DNA from: Phoronis australis
Lineage: Eukaryota > Phoronida > Phoronidae
Assembly (NCBI GenBank): GCA_002633005.1
Contig: NMRA01000541.1
Location: 1 to 64,000, forward strand
Reading direction: 5' to 3'
Length of the DNA: 64,000 nt
In this document: positions 1 through 11,340 of the stretch, piece after piece
Numbering within the stretch: the stretch's first letter is position 1
Layout of the letters: each line of letters starts with the position of its first letter
The notes under the pieces: generated by a model
The model's database searches: none
What the model was told of the DNA's origin: nothing
Seen by the model: only the letters and a program-made list of their open reading frames with translations
Position numbers and translations under genes: made by a program

Positions 1-464
1 GATCTGAATGGCTGACCCCCCACCTTGCCGCTTGTTGGCTGTACAGTGGTCGGTGGATCCGTGGACTGATACTTAATGACACAAATAGGACCATTTCAGA
101 TGGTTATATATAAAATAATTTTACTGTTTCCCATGTTATCACAAGAAATGTATCTCTTTTGAAGATGGTTACCATGAGTTGTTTATAAGGAATTCTCACA
201 TGTGGAAAACACTGCTGTCAGGACTACATGTACCATTGGGGTGACCGTGTACATGTCGTAGGAGTGTACCCAAATATTCGCAATAATAAACAAATTGAAC
301 AAATATTTCAGCGTTTTTTGAGGTCAAGTTAAATTCGTGAATCGTGATAGATACCTCGGAAAGAGCAAAAATACACCTAATCCCCATATTCCCCCGGTTG
401 CCCATCAAAAGTCTGCGAGCATACATGCAGAAATTACTTATAACATTCGGTTTTGATTAACAAA

Positions 465-1110
465 TTCGTTGGTTTCTGATATACGTGTTTATGTATCACC
501 AAAACCGAGATGTTAATAGGTGATTTTTGGCAATGAGAATCTAATCTTTTAAAAAATGATGACGGTTCATAGAATTAAATTGAAGCCTGAATATGGAAAG
601 CTATAATCCGATCCCCTAATAGTAAAGAGCAATTGGACGCTTTTGCATATTTAAAACAACTCTCAAAAACATTGATGAATTGTGGACACTTTCAAAAAAG
701 TTTACTCAAAATTCAAATGACAATAAATGCATTGCTTTTTGACTTCGGTATAAGATTTGTTGTTTAAAATCACTAACAGGGGATTAAATCAAGGTAAACG
801 CATTTTTCATGGATTTTGATTATTGGTATCTGATTTACATGTTTATGTATCTACGAAAAGTGAACTGATTGAGGGATGATTTTTTGACAACTAGAAGCTA
901 ATCTTTTAAGAAATGACACTATTTCAATGCATTTAACTGCAGGCCTACATTGGGAAAATTCGACTTATCATCGGAACCACAAATATAAAAGTACACCAAA
1001 CGATTTCTGTCTATGTAAAATAAGTCATATAGAAATTGATGAATTTCGGACAACTCAAACTTAACAATGTGTCCTAAAATGTTCTCACAATTCAAATGAC
1101 CATAAATAGT
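465..1110. repeat. Diverged direct duplication, period about 360 bp
   Basis: Two units, near 465-735 and 830-1110, share blocks in the same order. Each has GGT(T/A)TCTGAT, then GTTTATGTATC, then CTAATCTTTTAA with an A-rich tail and AAATGA, then ATTGATGAATT and AATTCAAATGAC. Spacing between blocks is similar. No coding frame or terminal structure is visible. It may be a local tandem duplication or two copies of an old repeat. Confidence 0.5.
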
Positions 1111-4100
1111 TTATTATCTCAGGAACTAGATTACTGGTATTAAGTTTACAAACCATAGATGGAAGACGAAGTTTAGGTATTGAAAAAAATAAAATCAAAC
1201 CTATTGGTCATGAACTTGGAAAGGTTGTCTTTGAAATTCCTCGATGTTTCTGGATTCCAGTAGTATTGCGCAACGAATTTTTGTTCTTCAAAACTGAAGC
1301 GTTAGCTTGCATTTCCCGTGCAAACTACACACAGAGCATTCGCGCATCCAGCCTAAAATTAAGGGGGCTAACATTTTTGAGGATGTGGACCTTTTACTAA
1401 AGAAAATAAAAACAAATTCGGGGTTTGCTCATGCTATGCATTGTGTATACGCCGTATCCTGCCTTTTTGGCGGACTTTTGTCTCGTTTTTGTCGGATATT
1501 TTGTTTCTCTGAGGCAGACCTTTCTGCCCACATAGCACCCCCCGAGCCCCGAGCCCACCCCCAGGTGCGCGCATGCGCGGATGACGTCATGACAGGCACA
1601 CACCAACGTTAAAAATGATGTGTAACCATGCAATAGGCCTGCTCAGAATTTCAGTTACCAACGGGAACTGAATTTGAACCGCACCCGTTGAAGTGTGTAC
1701 ATTTTTGGGACACGCTCTATATCATTTTCCAAGCGACAAGAAACTGGACTACCGCCTGTGTTTCATCAATGGATTCTGAGGCATCTGACCACTTTTGGGG
1801 GCCTTTTGGTTTGATGATTTTAATATCACAAACCATTGCATTTTATACAAAATCACTTTAATATGTGGTTAATTTTGCAAGTTGGACACGGCATAGAGCA
1901 TATTCAAAGAATGCAATTAGGTGCCCATAAAGTGTGATACTGCATATAATATTTCCATAGATGCATGAATCATAAAACCACAAACGTTTTTTCGCATTAA
2001 ATACAATTGAATTCGAGTATCTACAAGCGAAATAAGGCCAAATACGTGTTTATGTGTAAACATAAAAGTTTTACAAGGCTGATAAAAAGTCTGACCTTCC
2101 TGTATAAAAAGAATTTGCAGTGTCTTCCAAATTAGAGCTGAACCAGGTATTGTAATGACCGAACAAGGGATTTTTGAACCAAGGGAAGGTCAAGTCGGAG
2201 GAACATCAAGACAGGGGAATATTGTGTACAGAAAACAACAGTAGTCTACAGAGCAAGATTTATGGGTGTGTGTAAATTTGTTATTAACCAGTAAAGGTAA
2301 CCAAGATGTTAATTGACGTTGTAATATGTTAATGAAAGTATGGCGCACTTTGTATTCCACAGATGTTGGTAACAGTACTTTCACAAGTCTACGCAAGTGT
2401 TAGAGCACTAAAAAGGCCAACATGGATGCACAAAAAGAATTCTTCCATTACTAGAGGTGTTCTTCAATTGAAAATGCTACATCAAACGTTGACAAAAATG
2501 TGACAGTGTGAGAAATGATTTAAAAAACGTATGTTTGTATTGTGGTAAGAAACCAAAAGTATGCAGAATCAAAAACAAATATACAGACCATGTTAAAATG
2601 ACCAGTGGTGAATGACAGAAAGTCTTGATTGGCTAACGGGACTTTTCGAATACCACATGCTTGAAGCAATGTCTAGAAAAGTGAAGTTGCTCCCGACAAT
2701 ATCACAGGAAGAAAGGATTGAAGCTCTGACTGAAGGACTTTTACATGTGGTGGACTGTGAAGGTTTTATCTGTGTTAGTGTTAATAAAATATCTCAGACC
2801 CGCGGTATACTAATTGCAGATTATGTACAAATAGTTAAAAAATTAGTCTTTAAAACAACACACTGTTTAAATTCAACCTTGACTGTAAGACGTTTACATT
2901 TAGTCTTCTGACCAGACCGTCAAAATTGTCAAAGGAAACGAGCAATTTGTTCGTCTACAACATGGCGAAAATTCTTCGACAACACGACAACATAATGGCA
3001 AGTTGCTTACCACACCCTGGTACTTACGGCAGATAGAGTGTACATGGTGACTCGTTGGAAACGGAAAATATTCATAACAACAATTGTCAATTCTATGCTT
3101 TTTTGTCGCGGTAACGCAATACGGTGCGTGAAAGCTACTCCTTGCGTTTGACTATTTAATTCACGCCCCCTAGAGTCGCTATGTCGTTGCTAGGACTGAA
3201 CAGTCTTAGGAAAATCTGGATAGTGCAATATGCCTACCATAGGAAAACGCTTTAAAACTAATTTAGAATTGATTATTAAGTAGTACACTTTTAGACACCC
3301 ACAAGCAAGCACACACGTTTTTGAGGTTAACCACATATCTAACGGAAATGCACAGAACAAAGATAAAATCATAAAATCCATACTAGTAAACGGTGTAAAT
3401 TTTGCCTTCGATGATGTCGTTCTAGTTTCCTTTAGTCTTTGCTCTGTCCTCTTTTTCTACAAATTCACAAATGTGGAAATGTAATAATAGTCAACGCGGA
3501 CGTCGAAACCCCACCCATCACACACAGCTACAATTTCAGAGCTTGGACGAAGATACAGATCTTGAGTTACGTAAAGATGAATTAAAATTGGTGTTTTGGG
3601 ACAGGCCTTTGGTTTGGTTGAGCTGATAAGAAAGTCTAATTGAAAGAACAGTCTTAGAATTATATTATGATTTCAAATACGTTTACACCAGGTGATGTTA
3701 AATTCAGGTAAATTTAGACAAGCCTTTCTAAATTGAAAACCGTGGTGCTCTATGAAGTAAATCCGTCGAGCGCCATTAGTCTACTCACTGCCTGAAAAAA
3801 GCTAACAGACCGTTAACTCTTTTCACAATGCGACCGCTTCACGTCTGCTCCCAATATAATTTCACAGGCCTATACAAATTTTCGGATCCAAACTCAAGTA
3901 CAAATTAACAGAGTCTGCTTCGGGAGAATCGCCCCAAAATAAACTTGTATCCAGTCACGTATTGCGAATCCCAAGATTGGCGATATCTCTCCTGTTTGTA
4001 GCGACGTGTCCCACCTTTGCCCGTGATCAACGTGCTTGTAATGCATGGATTTATTTACATACATGTACACTACACTGTAAATAGTTTTATATACCTAAAA

Positions 4101-6775
4101 ATTGCGGGCTTTATCTCTCTGGTAGTAAATGTCCAACCGATAAACATAGGCACGACAGCAAATATAATTAAACCATCAATATATTTGGCAACAACCTACA
4201 ATAATTCTTCACAGAAAAATGACAGTAGAAAGTCCGCGACTTTCCGTCTTCTTTGCAAGTATGTCTGAGTGTGGCTATCTGCTAGGAAGATCCATATTAC
4301 AACTCTTTTGAAAAAAACAGAATCAGTGTCATTTCAGACGCTGCAGAGCCCACTATAATTATAAAGGTAAGAACCATTACTATGAGCATTTCATTAATTT
4401 GTACGCAACGGTGTTTCCCTTTTTATGAAAATAAAAGGCAGGTCCTGATAATCATTCGCAAACTTCACAAAATATTAGATGGCACCATTTAAAGATGTAA
4501 GATTAATATTTAATCGATTAAACAAATCTGATCTAAGGTTAAGGTAAGCTGAACACTGTTTTAAAACATGGACTTCTTTCTCGACTACAATACCTCACAC
4601 AATCTTCTTAGCTCAACCCCAATGACACAGTACCTAACCTGAAAGTAGCCAGACCCTTCGCTCTTTGCAGTTTAGGTTAGAACATATATATGATTCAAGA
4701 CTCAGAGCTGACTCGAAATTTCTGTATAGCCTAAGTTTGTTTCCTGACCCCATACTTACACCTTGCTCACTTCTAACCTTGTTCAGCCACAGCAACTGTT
4801 AAATTGTAAATATTTTCTCATCATTATGACCTTACACCTAGTCCAGTTTACTGGTGTCCCTATTGTAGTAAATAAGATGAGATCAATGACTAACCTATTC
4901 TCCAGCCTGGTGTCCTTATGTTCCGTAATGACATTATCCCCGAGATCACCACTTACACTATGGCCCTGATTTTTAACATTCAACGACAATTGGTAGAGCC
5001 ATTCAATTTTTTTCGGCAATCTGGACCTAGGTATGTAAACGAGCCTGCAACAAAAACCGAATAATACTAAACCACTGAATACGATCCGGTGTTTTCGAGC
5101 CCAAGTGCCCCAACACAGCTGGGTCTTAGACACTCCCACGAAAAACCTCTGGGCTCTGTGCATTTACATAACTGAAGCCAAGATGTTCCCATATAGGACA
5201 GGCATTTTCTAGAACTGGCTGTACTTAAACATGTAGAGAATACTTTGTGAGGCATGCCACCACAGTCTCAGAGTGTGAACTAATGCCTCATCCATCCTCC
5301 TACATGTACATGTATACGTGTACCTCAGTCAGTCTCTCTCTCTGCCTTGCTTACTGCCTTATGTTTGGTAGATAAGTCCCTTTTCTACCAGGACTTAAAA
5401 CCTCTGCGTCTATTACCCTCCCATCTTATGAGTTTTAATCATTGAGTTTTTCTCCATCTCACTGTAAATGATACATGTGTTTGTAAATTGTGAATAAATT
5501 TTAGTGAGTCACAGGAGTCATAGGAGACACACTTAACTTTGTCTTATAGTAAATGCATATCTCAATGCATTCATCCAACCACCAAATAAACTGCAACGGC
5601 CACTCTATCAATAACTGATTTCTCTTAATGTGTGTCTTTACCTGAGGACTTCTCGTCCATAGACTCCGGCCTCAGTGCCTCGGCAACATTGCGCTTCTGC
5701 GGCAAGATAGAAAGTCTGCCATATTGAACCAGTTCTGTAACTTTTCAATATGGTTATACCTACAGTGGCAACACTTCGTCAATCACGATATATTAGGAGG
5801 GCATAAGCATGTGACTTACACAAAGTATTTTGCTTAAAATTCGCGGAGAAGAATTTTTAAATGTGGTCACTGAAGATATTTCAAGCCTCACAGGAAGAGC
5901 AAAAATGTCCCATGACATGGTCAAATGATGCGGCAGAAATTAATTTTCTATCTTCCTTATGTCACTTTCACTTATTTGAACGCAATGCTTAATGAATTCC
6001 TGGTCGAAACAATACTCTTGAATATTGGAAACATTTGGTGGGAATCCTCGTTATGATTACTTGATTTATTTTTGAAACCCACATGATTTATTTAAATGTA
6101 GGTGACGAAACTTCTTAAAGTTGTTACAGCTGGGCTCAACAAAAAACTTTTAACTACTCATTTTCAACTTCATCAATTGCATTTTGGCTAATTTTCTCAA
6201 TTACTGAAAATAATAACTGAAAACTTGGCAAATTTATGTGTTAACACAAATATTTGTTGTGCTTTGAAATTGACTTACTGAAAAAACGAATTTTAGGCAA
6301 CCATCTGTTTGAACTAGGTTTGGGAGAAAAATGGATTGCCTGATTTCGATTTACCCACAACAATTATATCAGTAATCACCTCTATCCTTCCCGAAAGAAA
6401 AGATGAAATTTAAAGCATGCATGATGCTTCGTCAGTCATACCCTGTAGATTATAAAATGATAGTGTAAATTTAAAACAAACTTATTCTCACCCTTAAGAG
6501 AAATCATTTCGCAAAATATCACAAAGTGCCGAGAATCAAAAGATCTAAAAATACTAATTGCGCCGTCGTAGGTCACAGGAAACTTATAAATGAATTCTGC
6601 GACCACATGGGGAACCAATTTAAATTAAATGTTGTTTAATTATATGAACCAATGTCTTTTATGAAAGTAGTAAGTCCCCACATTGGATTTGGTAAATGAA
6701 TAGAACAGAAATAACGGGTTCCAACCAGACATGGTGTCAGAATATAGACTGACAATGTTTTCAGTTGTATTTCTA
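1111..6775. other. No gene recognised
   Basis: This stretch holds only short frames on both strands. The longest are 126 codons at 4783-5163 minus and 99 codons at 2612-2911 plus. I recognise no domain in them and see no convincing exon borders. A GC-rich patch lies at 1530-1580. TACATGTACATGTA-type palindromic runs occur near 4060 and 5303. It lies downstream of the 3' end of the IRE1-like gene. Confidence 0.4.
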
Positions 6776-7454
6776 TGTTTTGCTTGATTGGCATAACCTT
6801 TGAGTTAAGTACAGTGATGATGTAAATTGTTTACTACTGAATGGTATGGAACTTTCTAAAAACTGAGGTCAGTACAGTGGTGATGTAATTTGTTTACTAC
6901 AGTATTGTGTGGAATTTTCTAGAAAACTCTAGCATGACATTGATTAATGCACTCCGTAATATTCTAGAGACTAGTACATGAACGTAGAACGATTGAGTGG
7001 ATTCCGGAAAGTTCTGGCATCTGCTAGAATTGATGAAAAGTTCTAGAACAATGTATTAGTCTATAAATTCTCAGGCACAGGTCTGTGAATCAGTTAACCA
7101 GAAGTTAATCAGAAGAAAAGCAGTTAAGCAGTTAAAGAGTTGCAGCGAAGAGAATCAGCAGTTACAGCGAGAAACAACAGAGAGCCGGCTATAGAAACAG
7201 CAGTTTATTGAATCAGCGAAAGTAAGGGTTGCTGAACGTGTCTCAGAAGTTTATCGAAAGTCTAGGATTTGCAGCACTGGTTGGAGCAAAGAACAGACAT
7301 TACGTTTGACGTTTTGTTTGAGTAGGATTGCGAAAGTACGGTCGAGATTAATAAAGGATTAACTCGAACCAGTCTTCAGTCTATCGTCGCACCGAATGCA
7401 ATTAGCACCGGTCTTAAACAACCTGCGCCCACCCACACACGAGAAAACGTGACA
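6776..7454 (+). mobile_element. LTR of an LTR retrotransposon (family A)
   Basis: A second, reverse-oriented copy of its first 300 bases lies at 50463-50773. The two agree strongly through several TTCTAGAA-type blocks. The unit starts TGTTTTGCTTGATTGGC and I place the end at GTGACA (7454). A TATA box (CTATAAATTC) sits at 7061 and AATAAA at 7350, in the order expected of U3, R and U5. Within U3 a block starting AGTACAGTG occurs twice, at 6808 and 6871, and the other copy has the same doubling. Downstream, an ATG at 7456 opens 25 codons (starting MDWSKTNGVELK), possibly the start of a gag leader, but no retroviral domain follows. No target duplication was found, so this is a solo or broken LTR. 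Confidence 0.65.
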
Positions 7455-8700
7455 TATGGACTGGAGTAAAACTAATGGTGTCGAGCTGAAATTGGATGCT
7501 GAGGTAGAGGCTGGACTTATTTGCGTCGACTGAATGCATGGGGGAGGATGCTGCAGTCATATATTTGCAACACTAACGTGAGAGTTTTTCACTTTGGATG
7601 TCTTGCCATATCAAATATTCAGTGCTTTCCCTTGTTGATGAAAAATTTACGAAGCGACGAGCAGTCAATGTTTTTTAAATATGAATGTAAAATCAAATCT
7701 TTGCAAAACAATACCTGGTGAACAGTTTAACTTCCGTTTCTGTATCAGAGAACCACTTTGAATAATGCAGTTTAGTCTACTTCTCACTTTCTGGGTGTTC
7801 TTATCCCACAGCGTGCCAAGCGGTTAGTTTGTAACTGTAGGCCTAAATATATTCAGTGGTGTGTGCAATTTTCGTATTAGATATCAAGAGATAGCCAGGT
7901 TCATTTTAAATATTGGGTGATGATGAACTTCATCTTTAATCACTCTGGAAAAATGAAGTTGTCCCACCCTCGACAAAGCGACAGAGAGAGCAGACCGGCG
8001 CTACGGTCCACGGTCTAGTGGACACGCCAAACAACCGGACATTTGGTAAATAATAAGTTGCTAAAGAAATGTTGTATGAAGCAGTGAAAAACGTTTGTAT
8101 GCTTTTATTTTGATTGTAACACAAATCTTCATATTAAACTAGTACACATTTTGGGGACAATGTTATTCGAAGTAGTTGAAATTATATTAAACAAACACAG
8201 GAGCAAAACTTTTATGAGGAGTTTATTAATTTAAAACGTAAGCAAGAGTGCCACACCACTACCAAATAGAAGCAAATACTCAGAATAGCAAACGACCATA
8301 TGAATGGACCCGGGCTACAATGCAAAGCAGAATGTTTAAATGGGTGTTCATAAGTACGGTTAAAATCTGTAATTAAACTTAGATGGTCGAAAGTGGAATT
8401 GCTTACTGCCGACGCACAGCAGCCCTGTACCTCTGTATCAGGACCCAGTTAAACGAATGGTGCTATTTGTACAATGATAAAGGACAACAGTATGGGCGGC
8501 GTGCCACTGAAATAAGAATGAGGCTATACCCCCACAACCTAGGGTGCACACCGCCCATGTCAATACCGTGCAAACAATTAACAATGGTAAACGGGGCACA
8601 ACCGAAGCCAAATATGTCTGATGACCAAGTGAGTTCGCAGTATACCAACCATAAGCTAAAAGTTTCATATATAATGCTAACCTACTTTAACAATTGTAGG
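7455..8700. other. No recognised gene; possible residue of the LTR element
   Basis: After the 25-codon leader frame there is no further gag or pol similarity. Other frames are short, and the 112-codon frame at 8383-8721 plus has no domain I recognise. It may be unrelated DNA or the eroded 5' part of the LINE that follows. Confidence 0.35.
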
Positions 8701-10306
8701 ACGAGACCTTTCAGACTATAAAATGAAAGTTATCTCCCATATCAAATATGTCTCCAAAAATGTTAATGAATACTGGGTTATAGTGAACAAAATTCGAGGG
8801 CAGGTAAAGCAATCATCATACCCCTCAATCCACTCAAAGGAATTAAACTCTCAGGCGTCTACCAAAGCTAATAAAAGTAAGTTATTTGAAGACTACTTCA
8901 CCGCCAAGAGTCACATTGCACCAAAATTAAACTTTCCCAAATTCACAAACAGAACATAAAAGCAACTCTCTGACATACAAGCAAAACCATATGAAGTCAG
9001 AGAACTACTAAAAAGCATTGACGAAAACAAAAACGATGGTACTAATCTCAAAACCAAAAAAACGATCAAGATAATAGCAAGAGAGCTTACACTTCCTCTG
9101 ACAACATTATACAACAAAAATACTACAATCTGGACAATTTCCTTCGAACTGGAAGCTTGGCGTTATGATACCAATACAAAAAATGAACTCCAAAACAGAC
9201 ATTGCCAACTATCGCCCCATAACTGTAATTAACACCTTATACAAAATTTTGGAAAAAAGTCATTTCTCAACAAAAGTTCGACCACCTCTCTTCACAAGAC
9301 CTCATATATCGTCGCCAATTTGGATGCATTCCTGGTTAAAACATTGTGTCCCAACTTACAGAAATTGTACACGACTACCACCTCCAGTTTGAGCAAGGGT
9401 ACAACGTGGGATCCGTATTTTTAGACATTGGGTCAGCTTCTACATAAATTACAATCTTACGGTTTCTCAGGCACTATCCTCTTATTTTTATAATCATATC
9501 TGGAATACCGAACTTACAAAGTCCGAATTGAGGGTGATTTTTCACCTTCATTAACGCCAGGTTTCATAAATGCCGGAGTACCCCAGGGTAGCGTACTAGG
9601 TCCCTTACACAATGAACTCTAAAACATTCTTATATGCTTATGACACTGCAATTTTCAACCCATTCTCAAAAGACCATCCCCATGACTCCTTACAATTACA
9701 TGTAATTGCAAGCTGACCTCAACAAACTCTATGACTGGTCTGACAAATGGGAGAAGAAATTTAAAATTGAAAAAAGGTTTTGATCTTATATTTTCTAAGT
9801 GTAATAATACTCATTTCCAAACAAATCCAACGCTGGAATTTTCACTCAATAGGGAAATTATTCCCGAAAAGTTCACGCACAAACATTTTGGCTTGCTACT
9901 AGACCATAAACTTACATTTACTCCTCATTGTCGCGAACTCCTTCATAATGTACGAAAGTTAATTAGTCCAATTAGAATTATATCTCGTCTTCTCAACTCC
10001 ATACATCTTGAAACTCTGTTCAAGTCTTCCATATCTAGATTACTGTGACATAATCTACCAATCGGCAAACCCTGACAAACTACTTCAATTAGAAAGACTA
10101 CAATACCGAGCAGCTTTAGCCATAACACGGGCATACGAAGGTTCCAACACAATCGAGTTCTAAATAATCTCAACTGGAGCAAAGTAGCAACGTGCGGTGA
10201 ACACCACCTGTCCATGTATACATTTAAAATCTTAACCAACACAAACAATTACTGTAACAAAATCGTCTTTTACTCCTACAAAAGACCAAGCACGAGACCA
10301 ACCACC
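8700..10306 (+). mobile_element. Decayed CR1/Jockey-type LINE reverse transcriptase
   Basis: Pieces of one reverse transcriptase occur in order across shifted frames. A pre-RT segment (NVNEYWVIVNKIRG, near 8770) is followed by ELLKSIDENKNDG (near 9003) and IANYRPITVINTLYKILEK (near 9200). Next comes AGVPQGSVLGPL (9572-9607), then the active-site box, then GLLLDHKLTFTPHC (near 9890), and a C-terminal stretch resembling YCDIIYQSANPDKLLQLERLQ (read across 10048-10100). This order and wording is typical of the Jockey/CR1 superclade. The catalytic YADD reads YAYD at 9633-9644, so the first catalytic Asp is lost. There are many stops and frameshifts and no 5' ORF1 or endonuclease. It is a dead, 5'-truncated copy whose end abuts the MITE at 10307. 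Confidence 0.85.
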
Positions 10307-10447
10307 CGTTCAGTAACGCTAGGACCTCGCTAAAAAGCAAGACTTCGCGAGATTACGTGAGATATTGTCGTGTATTTTAAATGAGAACACGTGACCTTGA
10401 CTAGATTTTAGCTAGGTCCTAGCGTATGTCCTAGCGTCTACTGAACG
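10307..10447. mobile_element. MITE, 141 bp with about 18-bp terminal inverted repeats
   Basis: The left end CGTTCAGTAACGCTAGGAC and the reverse complement of the right end (CGTTCAGTAGACGCTAGGAC) differ by two bases. A second copy in the opposite orientation at 41522-41613 shares the core ACTTCGCGAGATTACGTGAGA and the end GAACGCACGCC. Too short to code. I found no clear target duplication, so the superfamily is open. Confidence 0.65.
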
Positions 10448-10824
10448 CACGCCAGGACTGCGGCAAAGTAATACGCACTCTATTCCATCTTCCATCAGCC
10501 ACGCCTTCAGGAGATCAACCATATTAACTAGTATTAACAACCGGCTTTAATGATAGCTTCAATTTTATCTCGTAAGCCCCATTTACTAGAATTTCATTCC
10601 GGACTTAGTGAGCTCATTTGCAGACACGGACACTTGAAAATGTTCAGTAAGGTATCGCATACAAGTAAACTTTGAATTTTCCGACCCAGTAAGGCCAGAT
10701 GAACGGACCGATGAAAGCGGTAAAACAGAAAAATACTGTGGGTGTCAGAGACATTTAAAGGATATATTAGAAGCCAAAAATTGGCAAAATAAACGAAAAA
10801 CACCCCCACTTAAACTGGATTCCA

Positions 10825-11025
10825 CTAGACCTCGGTTTCTAGTATCGAAGGACAGACGGTATAATAGTACTTTTCTGCTCCAGTCTTTTTTCGGTGAATA
10901 CGGAACTTGTTGTAAACATGGAGGACCAATCCAGGAAAGAGATTTGTGATGTACCGCATTAATCTTTCTTTAGTCCCGCCGAAGACTTTTTTTATCCGAG
11001 ACTCCAACTCTTCGAAGTGGTTCCT
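10825..11025 (-). CDS. Last coding exon: KEN domain C-terminal half and stop
   Basis: The acceptor is ACATACCTATTTTCAG; 67 codons including TAG at 10827-10825. It begins RNHFEELESRIKKVFG, continuing MRNK from the previous exon, so the joined motif is MRNKRNHFEEL against MRNKKHHYREL in IRE1. The second His of that motif (human His910, catalytic) is kept. Then LMRYITNLFPGLVLHVY matches the conserved KEN end (FVCYFTSRFPHLLAHTY), and a late EKYYY resembles the QPYYF tail. It closes the protein. I see no clear AATAAA on this strand in the next 250 bases, so the poly(A) site is unplaced. Confidence 0.93.
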   Translation of the reverse strand, partial: RNHFEELESRIKKVFGGTKERLMRYITNLFPGLVLHVYNKFRIHRKKTGAEKYYYTVCPSILETEV

Positions 11026-11230
11026 CTGAAAATAGGTATGTTAAAAAAATGCAATTACAAAATGAAAGAAAAATGCAAATCTTATTTATCAAAAGCATCC
11101 CTCCAGCAAAATAAGTAAAATTAAAATTGTAGGCGTACGGTAAAACGACTAACGCACACGACGGGGTTAGAACCACGGTTCTTGTACATGAACTGCGCTC
11201 TGTGACCAGATATTGGCAAATGTACTGTAC

Positions 11231-11340
11231 CTTGTTGCGCATGAATATCACAAGCCCTGTTACGTTATTGCTTTTTCCGAGACGTAACATCTCCTGCAAT
11301 TCGTCTCCTTTTACCTTCGTACCGTGTTTCTGGTAGAAAT
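11231..11340 (-). CDS. Exon: KEN domain core with RNase motif
   Basis: The acceptor is TTTTTGGGTTACAG and the donor AACAAG|GTACAG; 110 nt. It reads (D)FYQKHGTK and then LGKSNNVTGLVIFMRNK. The end matches the IRE1 KEN core (YKGGSVRDLLRAMRNK). The Arg and Asn of MRNK correspond to human Arg905 and Asn906, both needed for RNA cleavage. The position of human Tyr892, at the start of YKGG, is not Tyr here, which is a departure from active IRE1. Phase 0 at the donor joins exactly to RNHF of the last exon. Confidence 0.9.

Noticed and set aside
2612-2911. 99-codon plus frame with a helical, Glu/Lys-rich start
   Set aside because: Reads like a protein for about 35 residues, but no family was recognised and no exon borders or partners found.
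4783-5163. 126-codon minus frame
   Set aside because: No domain and no splice support; length is not unusual for chance in AT-rich DNA of this size.
5290-5330. TACATGTACATGTA runs as a regulatory element
   Set aside because: The same short palindrome is scattered through the window (for example near 4060 and 57496), so it looks like background sequence bias.
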